A DNA stretch of 47,795 nt from Bacteroides caecigallinarum (GCF_016902295.1 NZ_JACJLQ010000029.1:1-47795), one strand, 5' to 3'; shown: positions 35,245-44,883, counted from the first letter of the stretch. Translations and numbers: made by a program. Notes: generated by a model not told the origin, from the sequence alone.

Positions 35245-36855
35245 TCAATTTTGGTCACTTGAAGAAATCTGAGAGTTATTCTCTATTTCTGAAATAGGTA
35301 ATTGATAAAGGAAATTACGATCTTCCTGCTCGTGTCTAAATTTTGCAGCAGAGAAATGATTGTTGTTTTCTGCACCCCAAGTTTCATCTGTACGGTCAAC
35401 TGGAATATTCAAACGACGGTTGTCAATATATTCCAGACCTTCACCCCAAAACTCAACACGTTTCTGATATATTATTTCCTCAATCAAATCAGCTTTGTTG
35501 CTAAATGTATATTCATAATCAGGTTGACGGGTTTTCATAAATTCATTGAGTTCTTTTACAGCTTCGTTAGATCCCTGATGAGCCAAAGCTTCCATTTTCA
35601 TGAAATATGCTTCTTCCGAACGCAAGTAAATATAATCACCTAATTCCCATCCTGCAAATACTCCTGCCTTGATGTTTTCACGACCTGTTCCGATAAACTT
35701 CACAGCCTGATATTCTACTGCTGCAGGTGATTTGGTGTCACGTAGCATTGTAACACGCTTAATTGTACCGTCTTCACCTTTAACGTCAGTTCCTGTAGAA
35801 CGATCACAACAGAACCATTTCAAACGAATATCATTATCAGCAATACGGTCTACCAGCGGTTTGAAGGCAGCACGCCATACTCCGATGCCGGCATATCCAT
35901 CACCATAAGCATCCATCTGAGAGAAATAAGACCTATATATTCCAGTATTATCTGCTGTAATGTCACAACCATATACAACATCAGGCAAGTTTATATTACT
36001 GAATCCCTGTAGTAAATTATCTTCACCTTTCAATATATCAAAATTGTCTATTACTACTTGTGCATACTCTATAGCCTTATCCCATTCTTGAGTAACCATA
36101 TATGCACGAGCCAAATACATGGCTACTACACATCCGTCCATGTCAGTAGGTGAAGATGTATGCTCCATACCTAATTCTTTAAACAAATTGAAAGATGTAG
36201 TAAGGTCTTTCTTAATCTGTTCATCTATTTGAGCAACAGTAGCACGAGGTTGGTCTCCTTCTGTCTTTTCTGTAATAAGTGGAACACATGGAGATTGGGA
36301 ATAATCATATTTTGATCCACGTCCCCACTTGGTTCCATCTACACCTGTATAGTAAGAATACTGATACAGATATGTCAGGTACAAGTAAGCATAACCACGG
36401 AATCCCATAGCAATAGCTCTATATCTCATATTAGCCGGATCAGTGCTTTCAGGATCGATAAGTTTTAGAATATTATTGGCATTCGATATTACTCGATAGT
36501 ATTCTTTCCATCTGTTATTTGTCGGTGTATAATTCTGCTGCCAGTAATCTATCATATAATGATAGAGACTCATTGCGAAACGACCGGTCATAATCATATC
36601 ATTACCCATCAGTGATGTCAGATAGTCAAAACTCTTCTGGCCGAAATAATTATGACTCATATCTGTGTCAACATAACTTTGCATGTCAGAATACATACCT
36701 GCCACTGCTGCCGAAAATGTCTTGTCCGGATCCTCCTGAGCCACACTGCCCAGTTGATCTTCTGTTAAATAAGCGGTAACGTCAGCGTCTTCAAGACACG
36801 ATGTAAACAGGCCTCCGGCAATAAGTGCCTGTATCATATATTTCATTATCTTCAT
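35245..36855 (-). CDS. SusD-like lipoprotein, expressed arm of the invertible locus
   Basis: This is the surface lid protein paired with the SusC at 36877-40026. A lipobox (GGLFTSC, Cys20) is followed by LEDADVTAYLTEDQLGSVAQ. Helical TPR-like segments include MRYRAIAMGFRGYAYLYLTY, and the C-terminal block is IIYQKRVEFWGEGLEYIDNR then YQLPISEIENNSQI. The length of 536 residues is usual. Translation may start at M4. It is 21 bp downstream of susC, clearly co-transcribed. No enzymes accompany the pair, so the ligand cannot be inferred. Confidence 0.92.
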   Translation of the reverse strand: MKIMKYMIQALIAGGLFTSCLEDADVTAYLTEDQLGSVAQEDPDKTFSAAVAGMYSDMQSYVDTDMSHNYFGQKSFDYLTSLMGNDMIMTGRFAMSLYHYMIDYWQQNYTPTNNRWKEYYRVISNANNILKLIDPESTDPANMRYRAIAMGFRGYAYLYLTYLYQYSYYTGVDGTKWGRGSKYDYSQSPCVPLITEKTEGDQPRATVAQIDEQIKKDLTTSFNLFKELGMEHTSSPTDMDGCVVAMYLARAYMVTQEWDKAIEYAQVVIDNFDILKGEDNLLQGFSNINLPDVVYGCDITADNTGIYRSYFSQMDAYGDGYAGIGVWRAAFKPLVDRIADNDIRLKWFCCDRSTGTDVKGEDGTIKRVTMLRDTKSPAAVEYQAVKFIGTGRENIKAGVFAGWELGDYIYLRSEEAYFMKMEALAHQGSNEAVKELNEFMKTRQPDYEYTFSNKADLIEEIIYQKRVEFWGEGLEYIDNRRLNIPVDRTDETWGAENNNHFSAAKFRHEQEDRNFLYQLPISEIENNSQISSSDQN

Positions 36856-36876
36856 ATACTATAATATATTTTTAAG

Positions 36877-39800
36877 TTAGAAAGAAAGGTTTATACCTCC
36901 AGAAATTACACGCATTGGAGAATATCCACCATAACTGCTGCTTGCACCAGCCATAGAAACGCGAGGATCAAAACCTTGACGTTTAGACCATAGTGCGAAG
37001 TTATCTGCGGTTACATAAATCCTCATTTTCTCAACACTTATTTTTTTCATCAAGTTCTTAGGCAATGTATATCCCAAAGTAATATTACGTATGCTGAAAT
37101 AGCTTGCCTTTATCAGATTAAGATCTGATGATTGAGTAAATGAATTACCACTATCATTTGCATTCCAGATAGGTAATTTACCTTTTCCTGTTTCCGGATT
37201 GAAAGTATCCCACATATCTTTATTATGTCCTACATAGAATGATTGACTCATGCCATCCAAGTAAGAATAGTCATAAGCATAACCACCAATCTGGAAAGCT
37301 GTAGCTATAGAAAGATCAATACCTTTGTAAGAGAATGTAGTATTCAAACCACCATTAAAATCAGGCAGTGCAGATTTACCAAGGAAATATTTAGTTGCAT
37401 CTGCATAAGTAGTAGTTGTTGTACGACCTACTACTTCATTGTTTTCATTTAGCTCATCTTTATACCACATTGGCTTGCCTTCTTCATTCATACCTGCATA
37501 CATGTAAGTATAGTATTCATAACGGCTTTTTCCTTCTCTTAAATTGAACAAGCCATCGGTAATACCATCTTTACGATTCTCTTCAGGCAGTGTCAAGATA
37601 CGATTCTTATAGTGAGAACCCACTACAGATACAGTCCATTTCAAGTCAGGTCTGTTGAAGATGTCAACATTCAAATCAAATTCGATACCTGCATTTTTCA
37701 TCGCACCTAAGTTTTCCCAATTATATGGACGTCCAGCCGTAGAGAAAGCTACAGGACGTTTGAACAACATATCGTCTGTTCTACGGTAGAAATATTCGAA
37801 TGAACCATATACTCTGTCAAACAAGCGGAAATCAGCTCCTACGTCAAAAGTGTTCTGTTTTTCCCAAGTCAAGTCCGGATTACCATAAAATACAGGTGAA
37901 TATCCCAATTCAGAACCATTCCAAGTAACTTCGTATTGATCCATGTAAGGAGTATAGGCATAACTATATCCTGAAAGGATGTTTTCATTACCTTGAGTAC
38001 CGTATGATGCACGTATTTTCAAATCGTTAAGCCATGATTCTGTACCATTCATAAACTCTTCCTTGCTGATACGCCAAGCACCTCCTACTGACCAGAAGTT
38101 ACCCCAGCGATTCAAGAAACGTGATGTACCGTCACGACGGAAAGCAGCAGAAAGATAATATTTATTATCGTAGTCATAGTCTGCCATAACAAAATATCCT
38201 TCTATATTATGGTCAACTGTATAACTGTCGATGTATTGCATCTGACCACCATTTACCAGTTCAGGATTATTAGGATTGAAGAAATTGGTTTTCTGTCCTT
38301 CCAGATATTTGAATTCATATTTATAAGCCTCATGGCCCATTTTTGCAGACAAATGATGATTGCCAAATGCGTTACTATAAGCCAAAATCTGGTTAAAGTT
38401 TGTAGTAATTGTGTTATAACTACCTTTTGTACCACGACCACCAAAAGACTGTCCATCACCTATTAAAGGTGTATAATAAGTAGTTGAACTGTTGTTGGTA
38501 AAATCATAACTGTAGTTTGCAGTAAATTTAAAATTCTTCAGGAAAGATATTTCTATATACGAACGTGAAGTCAGATTGTTATATACATTTTCACGGATAT
38601 CTTCATTCATGTTTGCTATAACATTCTGATTGGTTGCAGTAGGGCGCTTCCCTGTACCGTCTGTTTCACCATTTCCGGCATCGTACATAGGTTCTCCGTT
38701 CTCATAATATTTCATATTTCCTTCTGCATCATAAGCATGAACCGGGTAGATTGGAGCCCAAGAACGTGCTACACTAAACGGATTGGACGCTAATCCGGCC
38801 CCTTCCTGCACTCCGTTCTGTGTGGTTTTTGAGTAACCAACATTTGTTCCTACTTTCAACCAAGACTTCAGTTGAGAATTAATATTTGCACGAGCTGTAA
38901 AACGATTATAAGAAGAACCTAATACATAAGAATCGTTATCCAAGTATCCCATAGATACATAATAATCAGTCTTATCATTACCGCCTGATGCAGATACATT
39001 ATACTCCTGACGGAAAGCATTATTAAATAATGCGTCAGCAAAAGTGTCATTATAACGAAGACGAGCATTTGTGTTTAAATTTCCGTCCGGTGTCACCAAG
39101 TATTCTCCTTCAGGAATGATGAAAGCATTGTAATTTCCTAATTCGCTCAACAACAATTTACTAGCTTCCAAATTTGCGTCTTCAATTGACATTCCACTTG
39201 CCCATTGAGTGTTACGAATACCGTACCATGTCAAACGATAAAATTCTCCTGGATCAGTAACCATATTGTAATCCTTATAAGCACGCTGAGTCACACCCCA
39301 TGTACCGTTAAAGTTTATAGATACCTTATCCTTACTTCCGCTTTTAGTTGTAACCATTACTACTCCACCTGCAGCACGCGAACCATACAAAGAGTTTGAC
39401 ACTGCATCTTTTGATACGTTAATCGAAGCAATATCTGCAGGGTTTATATCAGACAATCTACCGTTAAAAGGCACTCCGTCAACTACAATCAAAGCTTCAT
39501 TGCTTGCCGATAGAGAACCAATACCACGTAATACAATACTAGCATCGCTTCCAGGCTGACCTGTTGAACTTACTATTTGCAGACCTGCAACAGTTCCTTC
39601 CAAGGCATTTGTTACAGAAGTCGCTTGTGAGTTACTGATAATTTCTTTCTTAACACTACTGATAGAACCGACCAAGTCTTGTTTACGTTTAGTACCATAA
39701 GCAACGACTGTCACTTCGTCCAATAGCTCCGAGTCAGAATGCAATTCCACCTTAACAATCTTTTGAATTGCCACTTCCTGTGTTTTCATTCCGATGAATG

Positions 39801-40026
39801 AAATTACCAGAGTTCCGGCCGAACTTGGAACGTTAGTAATAGTAAATTTTCCATCAATATCAGTCACAGTACCTACTGTAGTACCTTTAACTAATACAGA
39901 TGCGCCCACTACAGGTAAACCATCCTCGTGAGAAGTGACAGTACCTGTCACTTTAGAGACCTGAGCGTTTACCAGACCTATGCCAATAAACAGGCAGGTC
40001 ATTAACAGCATCAATTTTCTTTTCAT
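36877..40026 (-). CDS. SusC-like TonB-dependent transporter, currently complete copy
   Basis: This outer-membrane transporter of 1049 residues has a signal peptide (MKRKLMLLMTCLFIGIGLVN) and a carboxypeptidase-regulatory-like domain (VTGTVTSHEDGLPVVGASVL to about residue 95). The TonB box region (LLDEVTVVAYGTKRKQDLVG), plug (GTVAGLQIVSSTGQPGSDAS, VLRGIGSLSASNEALIVVDG, SLYGSRAAGGVVMVTTK) and barrel ending GGINLSF follow. Residues about 67-84 (SSAGTLVISFIGMKTQEV, 18 residues) are identical to the start of the open frame of the plus-strand susC at 41955-44861. The DNA there is a 51-bp inverted repeat. Its first ~67 codons and promoter therefore sit in a segment that can apparently be flipped to serve the other operon. 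Confidence 0.94.
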   Translation of the reverse strand: MKRKLMLLMTCLFIGIGLVNAQVSKVTGTVTSHEDGLPVVGASVLVKGTTVGTVTDIDGKFTITNVPSSAGTLVISFIGMKTQEVAIQKIVKVELHSDSELLDEVTVVAYGTKRKQDLVGSISSVKKEIISNSQATSVTNALEGTVAGLQIVSSTGQPGSDASIVLRGIGSLSASNEALIVVDGVPFNGRLSDINPADIASINVSKDAVSNSLYGSRAAGGVVMVTTKSGSKDKVSINFNGTWGVTQRAYKDYNMVTDPGEFYRLTWYGIRNTQWASGMSIEDANLEASKLLLSELGNYNAFIIPEGEYLVTPDGNLNTNARLRYNDTFADALFNNAFRQEYNVSASGGNDKTDYYVSMGYLDNDSYVLGSSYNRFTARANINSQLKSWLKVGTNVGYSKTTQNGVQEGAGLASNPFSVARSWAPIYPVHAYDAEGNMKYYENGEPMYDAGNGETDGTGKRPTATNQNVIANMNEDIRENVYNNLTSRSYIEISFLKNFKFTANYSYDFTNNSSTTYYTPLIGDGQSFGGRGTKGSYNTITTNFNQILAYSNAFGNHHLSAKMGHEAYKYEFKYLEGQKTNFFNPNNPELVNGGQMQYIDSYTVDHNIEGYFVMADYDYDNKYYLSAAFRRDGTSRFLNRWGNFWSVGGAWRISKEEFMNGTESWLNDLKIRASYGTQGNENILSGYSYAYTPYMDQYEVTWNGSELGYSPVFYGNPDLTWEKQNTFDVGADFRLFDRVYGSFEYFYRRTDDMLFKRPVAFSTAGRPYNWENLGAMKNAGIEFDLNVDIFNRPDLKWTVSVVGSHYKNRILTLPEENRKDGITDGLFNLREGKSRYEYYTYMYAGMNEEGKPMWYKDELNENNEVVGRTTTTTYADATKYFLGKSALPDFNGGLNTTFSYKGIDLSIATAFQIGGYAYDYSYLDGMSQSFYVGHNKDMWDTFNPETGKGKLPIWNANDSGNSFTQSSDLNLIKASYFSIRNITLGYTLPKNLMKKISVEKMRIYVTADNFALWSKRQGFDPRVSMAGASSSYGGYSPMRVISGGINLSF
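39776..39826 (-). repeat. Inverted recombination site, left copy (inside susC)
   Basis: Read on the minus strand, this 51-bp sequence matches 41918-41968 on the plus strand at 48 of 51 positions. The first 21 bp are identical and include AGTTCGGCCGGAACTCTGGT; the last 17 bp are also identical. AGTTC and GAACT are inverted around a 5-bp GGCCG centre, the form of a tyrosine-recombinase crossover core. All three mismatches leave the encoded residues unchanged. Confidence 0.85.
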
Positions 40027-40086
40027 AAAAATCTCTCTTAAAGTTTAACTTTACATTAATAAAAATTTGTTCTCTCTAACAGGCCG

Positions 40087-40094
40087 CAAAAGTA
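40087..40094 (-). promoter_or_regulatory. -7 box of the switchable susC promoter
   Basis: The minus strand reads TACTTTTG followed by CGGCC, an exact TAnnTTTG match 61 bp upstream of the susC ATG at 40026. It lies inside the invertible segment, so it would move with the segment. I find no comparable box just before the plus-strand susC body. Confidence 0.6.
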
Positions 40095-40336
40095 CTAATA
40101 AATTTTGAATATTTATCTCTTTTTTCAAGCAAAAAGTCGTCAATCCCTGCTTTTTAACACTTAAATTGACAAATTTCTTCTAAAAAAGCAAACGGTTACA
40201 TGTTTTACATCATAAAAAAAGCATTTTGATAGTAATCTTGGCTTTAATTACAATTCGATAGTTAATAATATCGCTTATTTTATTCCTTGAAAGATTATAT
40301 GACACTATATTCATCATTTATAAATCAAAAAGTATT

Positions 40337-41503
40337 ATGCCGAAAATTTTTTTTAAACTAGTTCTTAATCGTGAAAATAACCTAAATGCAAACTCTACGG
40401 CTATGGTGGAAATAGAAGCAAAGCTACTTTCCAACAAAGTTTACTTGCCTACAAATGTATTTCTAAAACCTAAGTATTGGAATGTCAAGAAACAGGAAGT
40501 AATGCCTTCACACCCTAATCATGAGTTATTAAATAGGTTTCTGGAAGAACATTTACTAAAATTAGAGTGGAAAGAACTTCAGATGTGGAAAAATAATACT
40601 CCACTGACACTTGAACAATTAATCAATACCGATATTGAAAATACTAATATAAATGATGGAGCATTTATAGATTTTTGCAAGGAATATATCAATACCAGCA
40701 GAAAAAGAAATAGTACAAAAAAGAATCTTATGACAACTGTAAAACTTATAAACATATTTGACTCTGGTACGTCTTTTAGAAGTATAACATATGAATACAT
40801 AATGGAATTTGAGAAGTTTCTGACTTCAAGAAATTATAAAATTAACACTATAATAAAACATATCAAGCATTTAAGAAGCTTTTATAATGAAGCAATAAAC
40901 CAAAAATTAATAAAAACCGATGAAGACGCATTTAGAAGATACAAAATGTTAAAAGGTGAGTCGAAATATACATTCCTTCTGCCTGAAGAGCTTCATAAAC
41001 TGGAAACTTTGTCTTTGTGTGGAAAGAACAGGAAAATGCTACATACGCTAGATGCCTTTCTATTCTGCTGCTATACGGGACTAAGATATTCAGACTTTTG
41101 TTCGTTAACTAAAGAGAATCTAATCAATATTGATAATAAATTATGGTTAATGTATAAATCTGTAAAAACAGAAGTCGAAACCAGATTGCCCCTATATCTT
41201 CTTTTTAATGGTAAGGCTATGTCCATATTAAAGAAGTATAGCTGCGATATAGGCTCTTTCTTTAAGATTAGTTCAAACTCCAGTATAGATAAAGAGCTGA
41301 AGAGGATAAAAGTGTTGGCAGGAATTAATACACATATTTCATTTCATACGGCCAGACATACAAATGCAACTTTACTTGTATATAAAGGTGTAAATATTAC
41401 TACTGTACAGAAATTGCTAGGACATAAAAACATCCGTACCACCCAGCATTATGCTGACATTCTTCCGCAAGGTATTGTGAATGATCTGGAAAAGAATGCT
41501 TGA
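40337..41503 (+). CDS. Tyrosine site-specific recombinase, probable SusC invertase
   Basis: The protein has 388 residues in three parts. They are an arm-DNA-binding N-terminal domain (VYLPTNVFLKPKYWNVKKQE), a SAM-like core-binding domain (about 105-200) and a C-terminal catalytic domain. Catalytic residues of the family are visible: R250 (YTGLRYSDF), a lysine at about 274-277 (YKSVKTEV), H337 and R340 (HTARHT), H363 (LLGHKN) and nucleophile Y372 (TTQHYADI). Its gene lies between two inverted crossover-like sites, so it most likely inverts its own segment. It is divergent from susC and shares the intergenic region 40027-40336. Nothing indicates a conjugative element or phage around it. Confidence 0.92.
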   Translation: MPKIFFKLVLNRENNLNANSTAMVEIEAKLLSNKVYLPTNVFLKPKYWNVKKQEVMPSHPNHELLNRFLEEHLLKLEWKELQMWKNNTPLTLEQLINTDIENTNINDGAFIDFCKEYINTSRKRNSTKKNLMTTVKLINIFDSGTSFRSITYEYIMEFEKFLTSRNYKINTIIKHIKHLRSFYNEAINQKLIKTDEDAFRRYKMLKGESKYTFLLPEELHKLETLSLCGKNRKMLHTLDAFLFCCYTGLRYSDFCSLTKENLINIDNKLWLMYKSVKTEVETRLPLYLLFNGKAMSILKKYSCDIGSFFKISSNSSIDKELKRIKVLAGINTHISFHTARHTNATLLVYKGVNITTVQKLLGHKNIRTTQHYADILPQGIVNDLEKNA

Positions 41504-41917
41504 AAATATTATTAGATCAATGTTTGATACAATACAGGAAACGACAAAAGTCTTGAACTAGATTATTATATATAAATAGGTGTATCCAATGTTGTATATA
41601 CCTTTTTACCTGTAAACTTGGCCAGGAATAACAGCATAAACTGACAACCAAGTTCAGTACACTTAGAACGTGCCCACATTTAATCTAAAACGTGCGCACG
41701 TTTTATTTGAAACATGCCCACGTTTTTTTCGAGGTATGAGAATGTAAGAAAACGTACAATAACTGTCGAACACTAAACATTTCTTTCTAATACTTTACGC
41801 TTCAAAAGATTTAGTTGTCTTATGCAGGATTCAATATAAAAAGAGGTGTAATACGAGTATTTCTAACATAGTGAAAAATAGATATACTATTTATATAAAT
41901 ATTTTGTAAATAAGTAA
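41504..41917 (+). other. Gene-free silent side of the invertible segment
   Basis: This stretch contains no convincing ORF, TAnnTTTG promoter or ribosome-binding site leading into the susC body. A TAA at 41907-41909 closes the susC frame just before the recombination site. It contains the inverted 22-bp repeat array at 41659-41724. It acts as the silent leader and would be moved next to the other susC body by inversion. Confidence 0.65.
41659..41724 (-). repeat. Three 22-bp tandem units, inverted relative to 16200-16287
   Basis: On the minus strand the units start at 41724, 41702 and 41680 and read AACGTGGGCATGTTTC..., AACGTGCGCACGTTTT... and AATGTGGGCACGTTCT..., with a period of exactly 22 bp. 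The middle unit forms the perfect 20-bp palindrome TAAAACGTGCGCACGTTTTA at 41686-41705. The unit is the same as in the array before the fructan susC. Confidence 0.7.
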
Positions 41918-41968
41918 AAGTTCGGCCGGAACTCTGGTTATTTCGTTCATTGGAATGAAAACACAGGA
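41918..41968 (+). repeat. Inverted recombination site, right copy (start of the headless susC)
   Basis: The plus strand carries AGTTCGGCCGGAACTCTGGT at 41919-41938, then a near-identical tail to 41968. It is the partner of 39776-39826. It encodes the same residues (SSAGTLVISFIGMKTQE) in the same frame as the left copy. Confidence 0.85.
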
Positions 41969-44861
41969 GGTGGATATCAAACCGGTAGTAAAAGTATCAC
42001 TTCATTCTGATACAGAGGTGCTGGATGAAGTTATGGTTGTAGCTTATGGTACAGCACGTAAAGAGTCTTTTACAGGTTCTGCAGAGGTTATCAAAGCTGA
42101 TAAAATAGAAAAAAGACCTGTTGCCAACGTTACAAAAGCATTGGATGGTATGGTAGCAGGTGTACAAACTACATCGGGTTCTGGACAACCGGGCTCAGGG
42201 GTCTCAGTTGTTGTTCGTGGTTTTGGTTCTATAAACTCATCACAGAATCCATTGTACGTTGTAGATGGTGTACCTTATGATGGTAATATTTCTGCTATCA
42301 ATCCTAATGATATTGAATCTATGACTGTATTGAAAGACGCATCAGCTGGCGCTCTATACGGTTCACGTGGTGCTAATGGAGTCGTTATGATTACTACCAA
42401 AAAAGGAAACTCAGGTAAAGTTAAAGTTAATTTGAAAGCTAATTGGGGCGTTTCTTCTAGATCAATTCCACGTTATGAGACTATGGATGAAGCTGGTTAT
42501 TTGGAAACAGTATACCAATCATATAAAAACGATTTGATTTATAATGATGGTATGTCTCCATCAGATGCGTCTGTATTGGCCCTCCAAAATATGAAAAGTG
42601 GTGCTACTGCTATCTTGGGATTAAATGAACAGTATAATCCATTTAATTATTCTATTACAGAACTTATCGACCCAACTACTGGAAAAGTACGTAGTGATGC
42701 TTATTTAAAATATTCAGAAGACTGGATGGATGAAGCTATGGATAAAAGCCCTTTACGCCAAGAATATAATGTTTCATTCAATGGAGGTAACGAGAGAACT
42801 AAATATATGTTCTCTATGGGTTATCTTGATGAAGAAGGTTTATTGAAGACAACAAGCTTCAACCGTCTAAATGGTCGTATGAATATCAGTACAGATGTTA
42901 CTAACTGGTTAAAAGCTGGAATGAATGCCAGTTATTCGAGAAATGAAAGTAATACTGCTGTAGAGAATTCTTCTGGTTCATCAAACGTTTGGTATACAGC
43001 GCAACTGATGGCACCTATTTATCCTGTATTTGAAAAGGATGCAAACGGTTCTACAGTTATGGATAATTTAGGTAATCCTGTGTTTGATTACGGCTCTAAT
43101 CGTCCTGCAGGTGCAAATGCAGACTGGAATACAATTGCTACATTATATGATGATAAATACTCTACAACAAGTGACAACTTAAGTGGACGTATGTTTGTAG
43201 ACTTGGGCGATTTGAAAACTGGTCCGTTACAAGGATTGAAATTCTCTGTAAATTATGGTTTTGATATTGTAAACTCTGCAGGTATGACTTATTATAATCC
43301 TTATAATGGAAACTCTGTTTCTGTAAAAGGTACAATACAGAAGGCCGTTGCAAGAACTATGAGTTATACATTCAACCAATTATTAAGTTATGATAGAAAA
43401 TTTGGAGTACATCATGTTTCTGCTATGGTTGGTCACGAGTTCTACAAATATAACTACCAGTATCTAGGTGCATCAAAAACAGGCTTCCCATTTGGTGGAT
43501 TATATGAATTGGATGCTGCGACTACTATCACTAGTGCATCTTCGTATCAGCACAATTATGCTGTAGAATCAGTCCTGTCGCGTTTTGCATATGACTATGC
43601 GGACAAATATTATTTGTCTGCGAGTTTCCGTACTGACGGTTCTTCTAGATTTCACAAGGATAACCGTTGGGGAAACTTCTGGTCTGTAGGAGCAAATTGG
43701 CGTATTTCGCAAGAAGAGTTTTTAAAAGATGTTTCTTGGATTAACAATCTATCAGTTAAGGCCAGCTATGGTGTTCAGGGTAATGATAATCTAGGAACAT
43801 ATTATGCATGGCAGTCATTCTATGATTTAGGATACCCAAATGGAAATATGAGTGGTGTTGCATTGTCATCACTTGAAAACAAAGACTTGAAATGGGAAAA
43901 AAATGGTAACCTGAATGTAGGCCTAGAAGGTAGATTTTTTGATTGTTTATCTGTTGGTATAGAATGGTATAGCCGTAAAACTAGTGATATGTTAATGTCA
44001 TATCCTATGGCTACATCATTAGGTTTCGATGGATATAACAAGAATATAGGTAGTATGCGCAATACAGGTTGGGATATTACATTAAATGCCGACTTAATCA
44101 GAACAAATGATTTCAACTGGAATCTTACTTTAATGGGATCAACCGTTAAAAACAAAGTGTTACAGCTTGCTGACAAACCCGAAATCATCTCTGGTAGCTA
44201 CATCATTCGTGAAGGTGAAACATTAAATTCATTCTATACAGCAAGTGCAGCCGGTGTTGATCCAGCAACTGGTAAGCAACTATACTGGGCTTGGGATACA
44301 GATGAAAATGGTGTAAAAGGTGAAAAATATATTACTGACAATCAGGCAAAAGCTACTGCATGTAAAGAAATTCAGGGCAGTCGTATTCCTAATTTATATG
44401 GATCATTCACTAACAGTTTTAAATACAAGAACTTTGATTTGAGCGTTCTGTGCACTTATTCTATTGGTGGTAAAGTCTTAGATGGTGTATATAATACATT
44501 ACTTTATGGTAACTATATTGGTCAGGCAAAAAGTAAACATCTTGAACGCGCATGGAAACAACCAGGCGATATTACCGACATTCCTAGAATTGAAATAGGT
44601 AAGAGCTACATTATTACAGATAACAATTTGATTAATGCATCATATTTGTCTATCAAGAACATTACATTAGGATACTCTTTACCTTCCAATTTGATCAAGA
44701 AACTGAATATGGAGAATATCCGCATCACAGCAACCGGAGACAACCTGGTACTATTCAACCATTTGAAAGGTATGGACCCACAATACAACTTCACTGGTGG
44801 TACAAACTTTGGATATGTTCCTGTTAGAACTATTTCATTCGGTATAGATGTTACATTTTAA
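41955..44861 (+). CDS. Headless SusC-like transporter, silent arm of the switch
   Basis: The frame is open from 41910 (ISKSSAGTLVISFIGMKTQEV) after a TAA at 41907, and the first ATG is at 41955. The ATG corresponds to M80 of the complete minus-strand SusC. Everything after it is a normal SusC: TonB box region (VLDEVMVVAYGTARKESFTG), plug (GMVAGVQTTSGSGQPGSGVS, VVRGFGSINSSQNPLYVVDG) and barrel ending GIDVTF. Signal peptide, most of the carboxypeptidase-like domain and a promoter are missing, so the product would not be exported as it stands. The missing 5' end is supplied by inversion of 39806-41938. It is an intact cassette, not a decaying pseudogene: 968 codons carry no stop. Confidence 0.9.
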   Translation: MKTQEVDIKPVVKVSLHSDTEVLDEVMVVAYGTARKESFTGSAEVIKADKIEKRPVANVTKALDGMVAGVQTTSGSGQPGSGVSVVVRGFGSINSSQNPLYVVDGVPYDGNISAINPNDIESMTVLKDASAGALYGSRGANGVVMITTKKGNSGKVKVNLKANWGVSSRSIPRYETMDEAGYLETVYQSYKNDLIYNDGMSPSDASVLALQNMKSGATAILGLNEQYNPFNYSITELIDPTTGKVRSDAYLKYSEDWMDEAMDKSPLRQEYNVSFNGGNERTKYMFSMGYLDEEGLLKTTSFNRLNGRMNISTDVTNWLKAGMNASYSRNESNTAVENSSGSSNVWYTAQLMAPIYPVFEKDANGSTVMDNLGNPVFDYGSNRPAGANADWNTIATLYDDKYSTTSDNLSGRMFVDLGDLKTGPLQGLKFSVNYGFDIVNSAGMTYYNPYNGNSVSVKGTIQKAVARTMSYTFNQLLSYDRKFGVHHVSAMVGHEFYKYNYQYLGASKTGFPFGGLYELDAATTITSASSYQHNYAVESVLSRFAYDYADKYYLSASFRTDGSSRFHKDNRWGNFWSVGANWRISQEEFLKDVSWINNLSVKASYGVQGNDNLGTYYAWQSFYDLGYPNGNMSGVALSSLENKDLKWEKNGNLNVGLEGRFFDCLSVGIEWYSRKTSDMLMSYPMATSLGFDGYNKNIGSMRNTGWDITLNADLIRTNDFNWNLTLMGSTVKNKVLQLADKPEIISGSYIIREGETLNSFYTASAAGVDPATGKQLYWAWDTDENGVKGEKYITDNQAKATACKEIQGSRIPNLYGSFTNSFKYKNFDLSVLCTYSIGGKVLDGVYNTLLYGNYIGQAKSKHLERAWKQPGDITDIPRIEIGKSYIITDNNLINASYLSIKNITLGYSLPSNLIKKLNMENIRITATGDNLVLFNHLKGMDPQYNFTGGTNFGYVPVRTISFGIDVTF

Positions 44862-44883
44862 TGATTAAAACTATAGAAATAAA

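Larger units (their letters stand above)
39806..41938. mobile_element. Putative invertible DNA segment (SusC switch)
   Basis: The segment is bounded by the inverted sites at 39806-39826 and 41918-41938. It contains the first ~67 codons and promoter of the minus-strand susC, a tyrosine recombinase gene and a gene-free stretch of about 400 bp. Inversion would fuse the promoter, signal peptide and N-terminal domain in frame to the plus-strand susC body (predicted 1047 residues) and decapitate the minus-strand one. Inversion is inferred from structure; it is not demonstrated here. Confidence 0.8.

Noticed and set aside
40337-41503. Recombinase as the integrase of a phage or conjugative transposon
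   Set aside because: No phage, mobilisation or transfer genes lie nearby; inverted core sites on both sides favour an invertase.
41955-41957. ATG at 41955 as the natural start of a complete SusC
   Set aside because: It corresponds to M80 of the homologous SusC. No signal peptide, promoter or ribosome site precedes it, and the missing part is found in the inverted segment.
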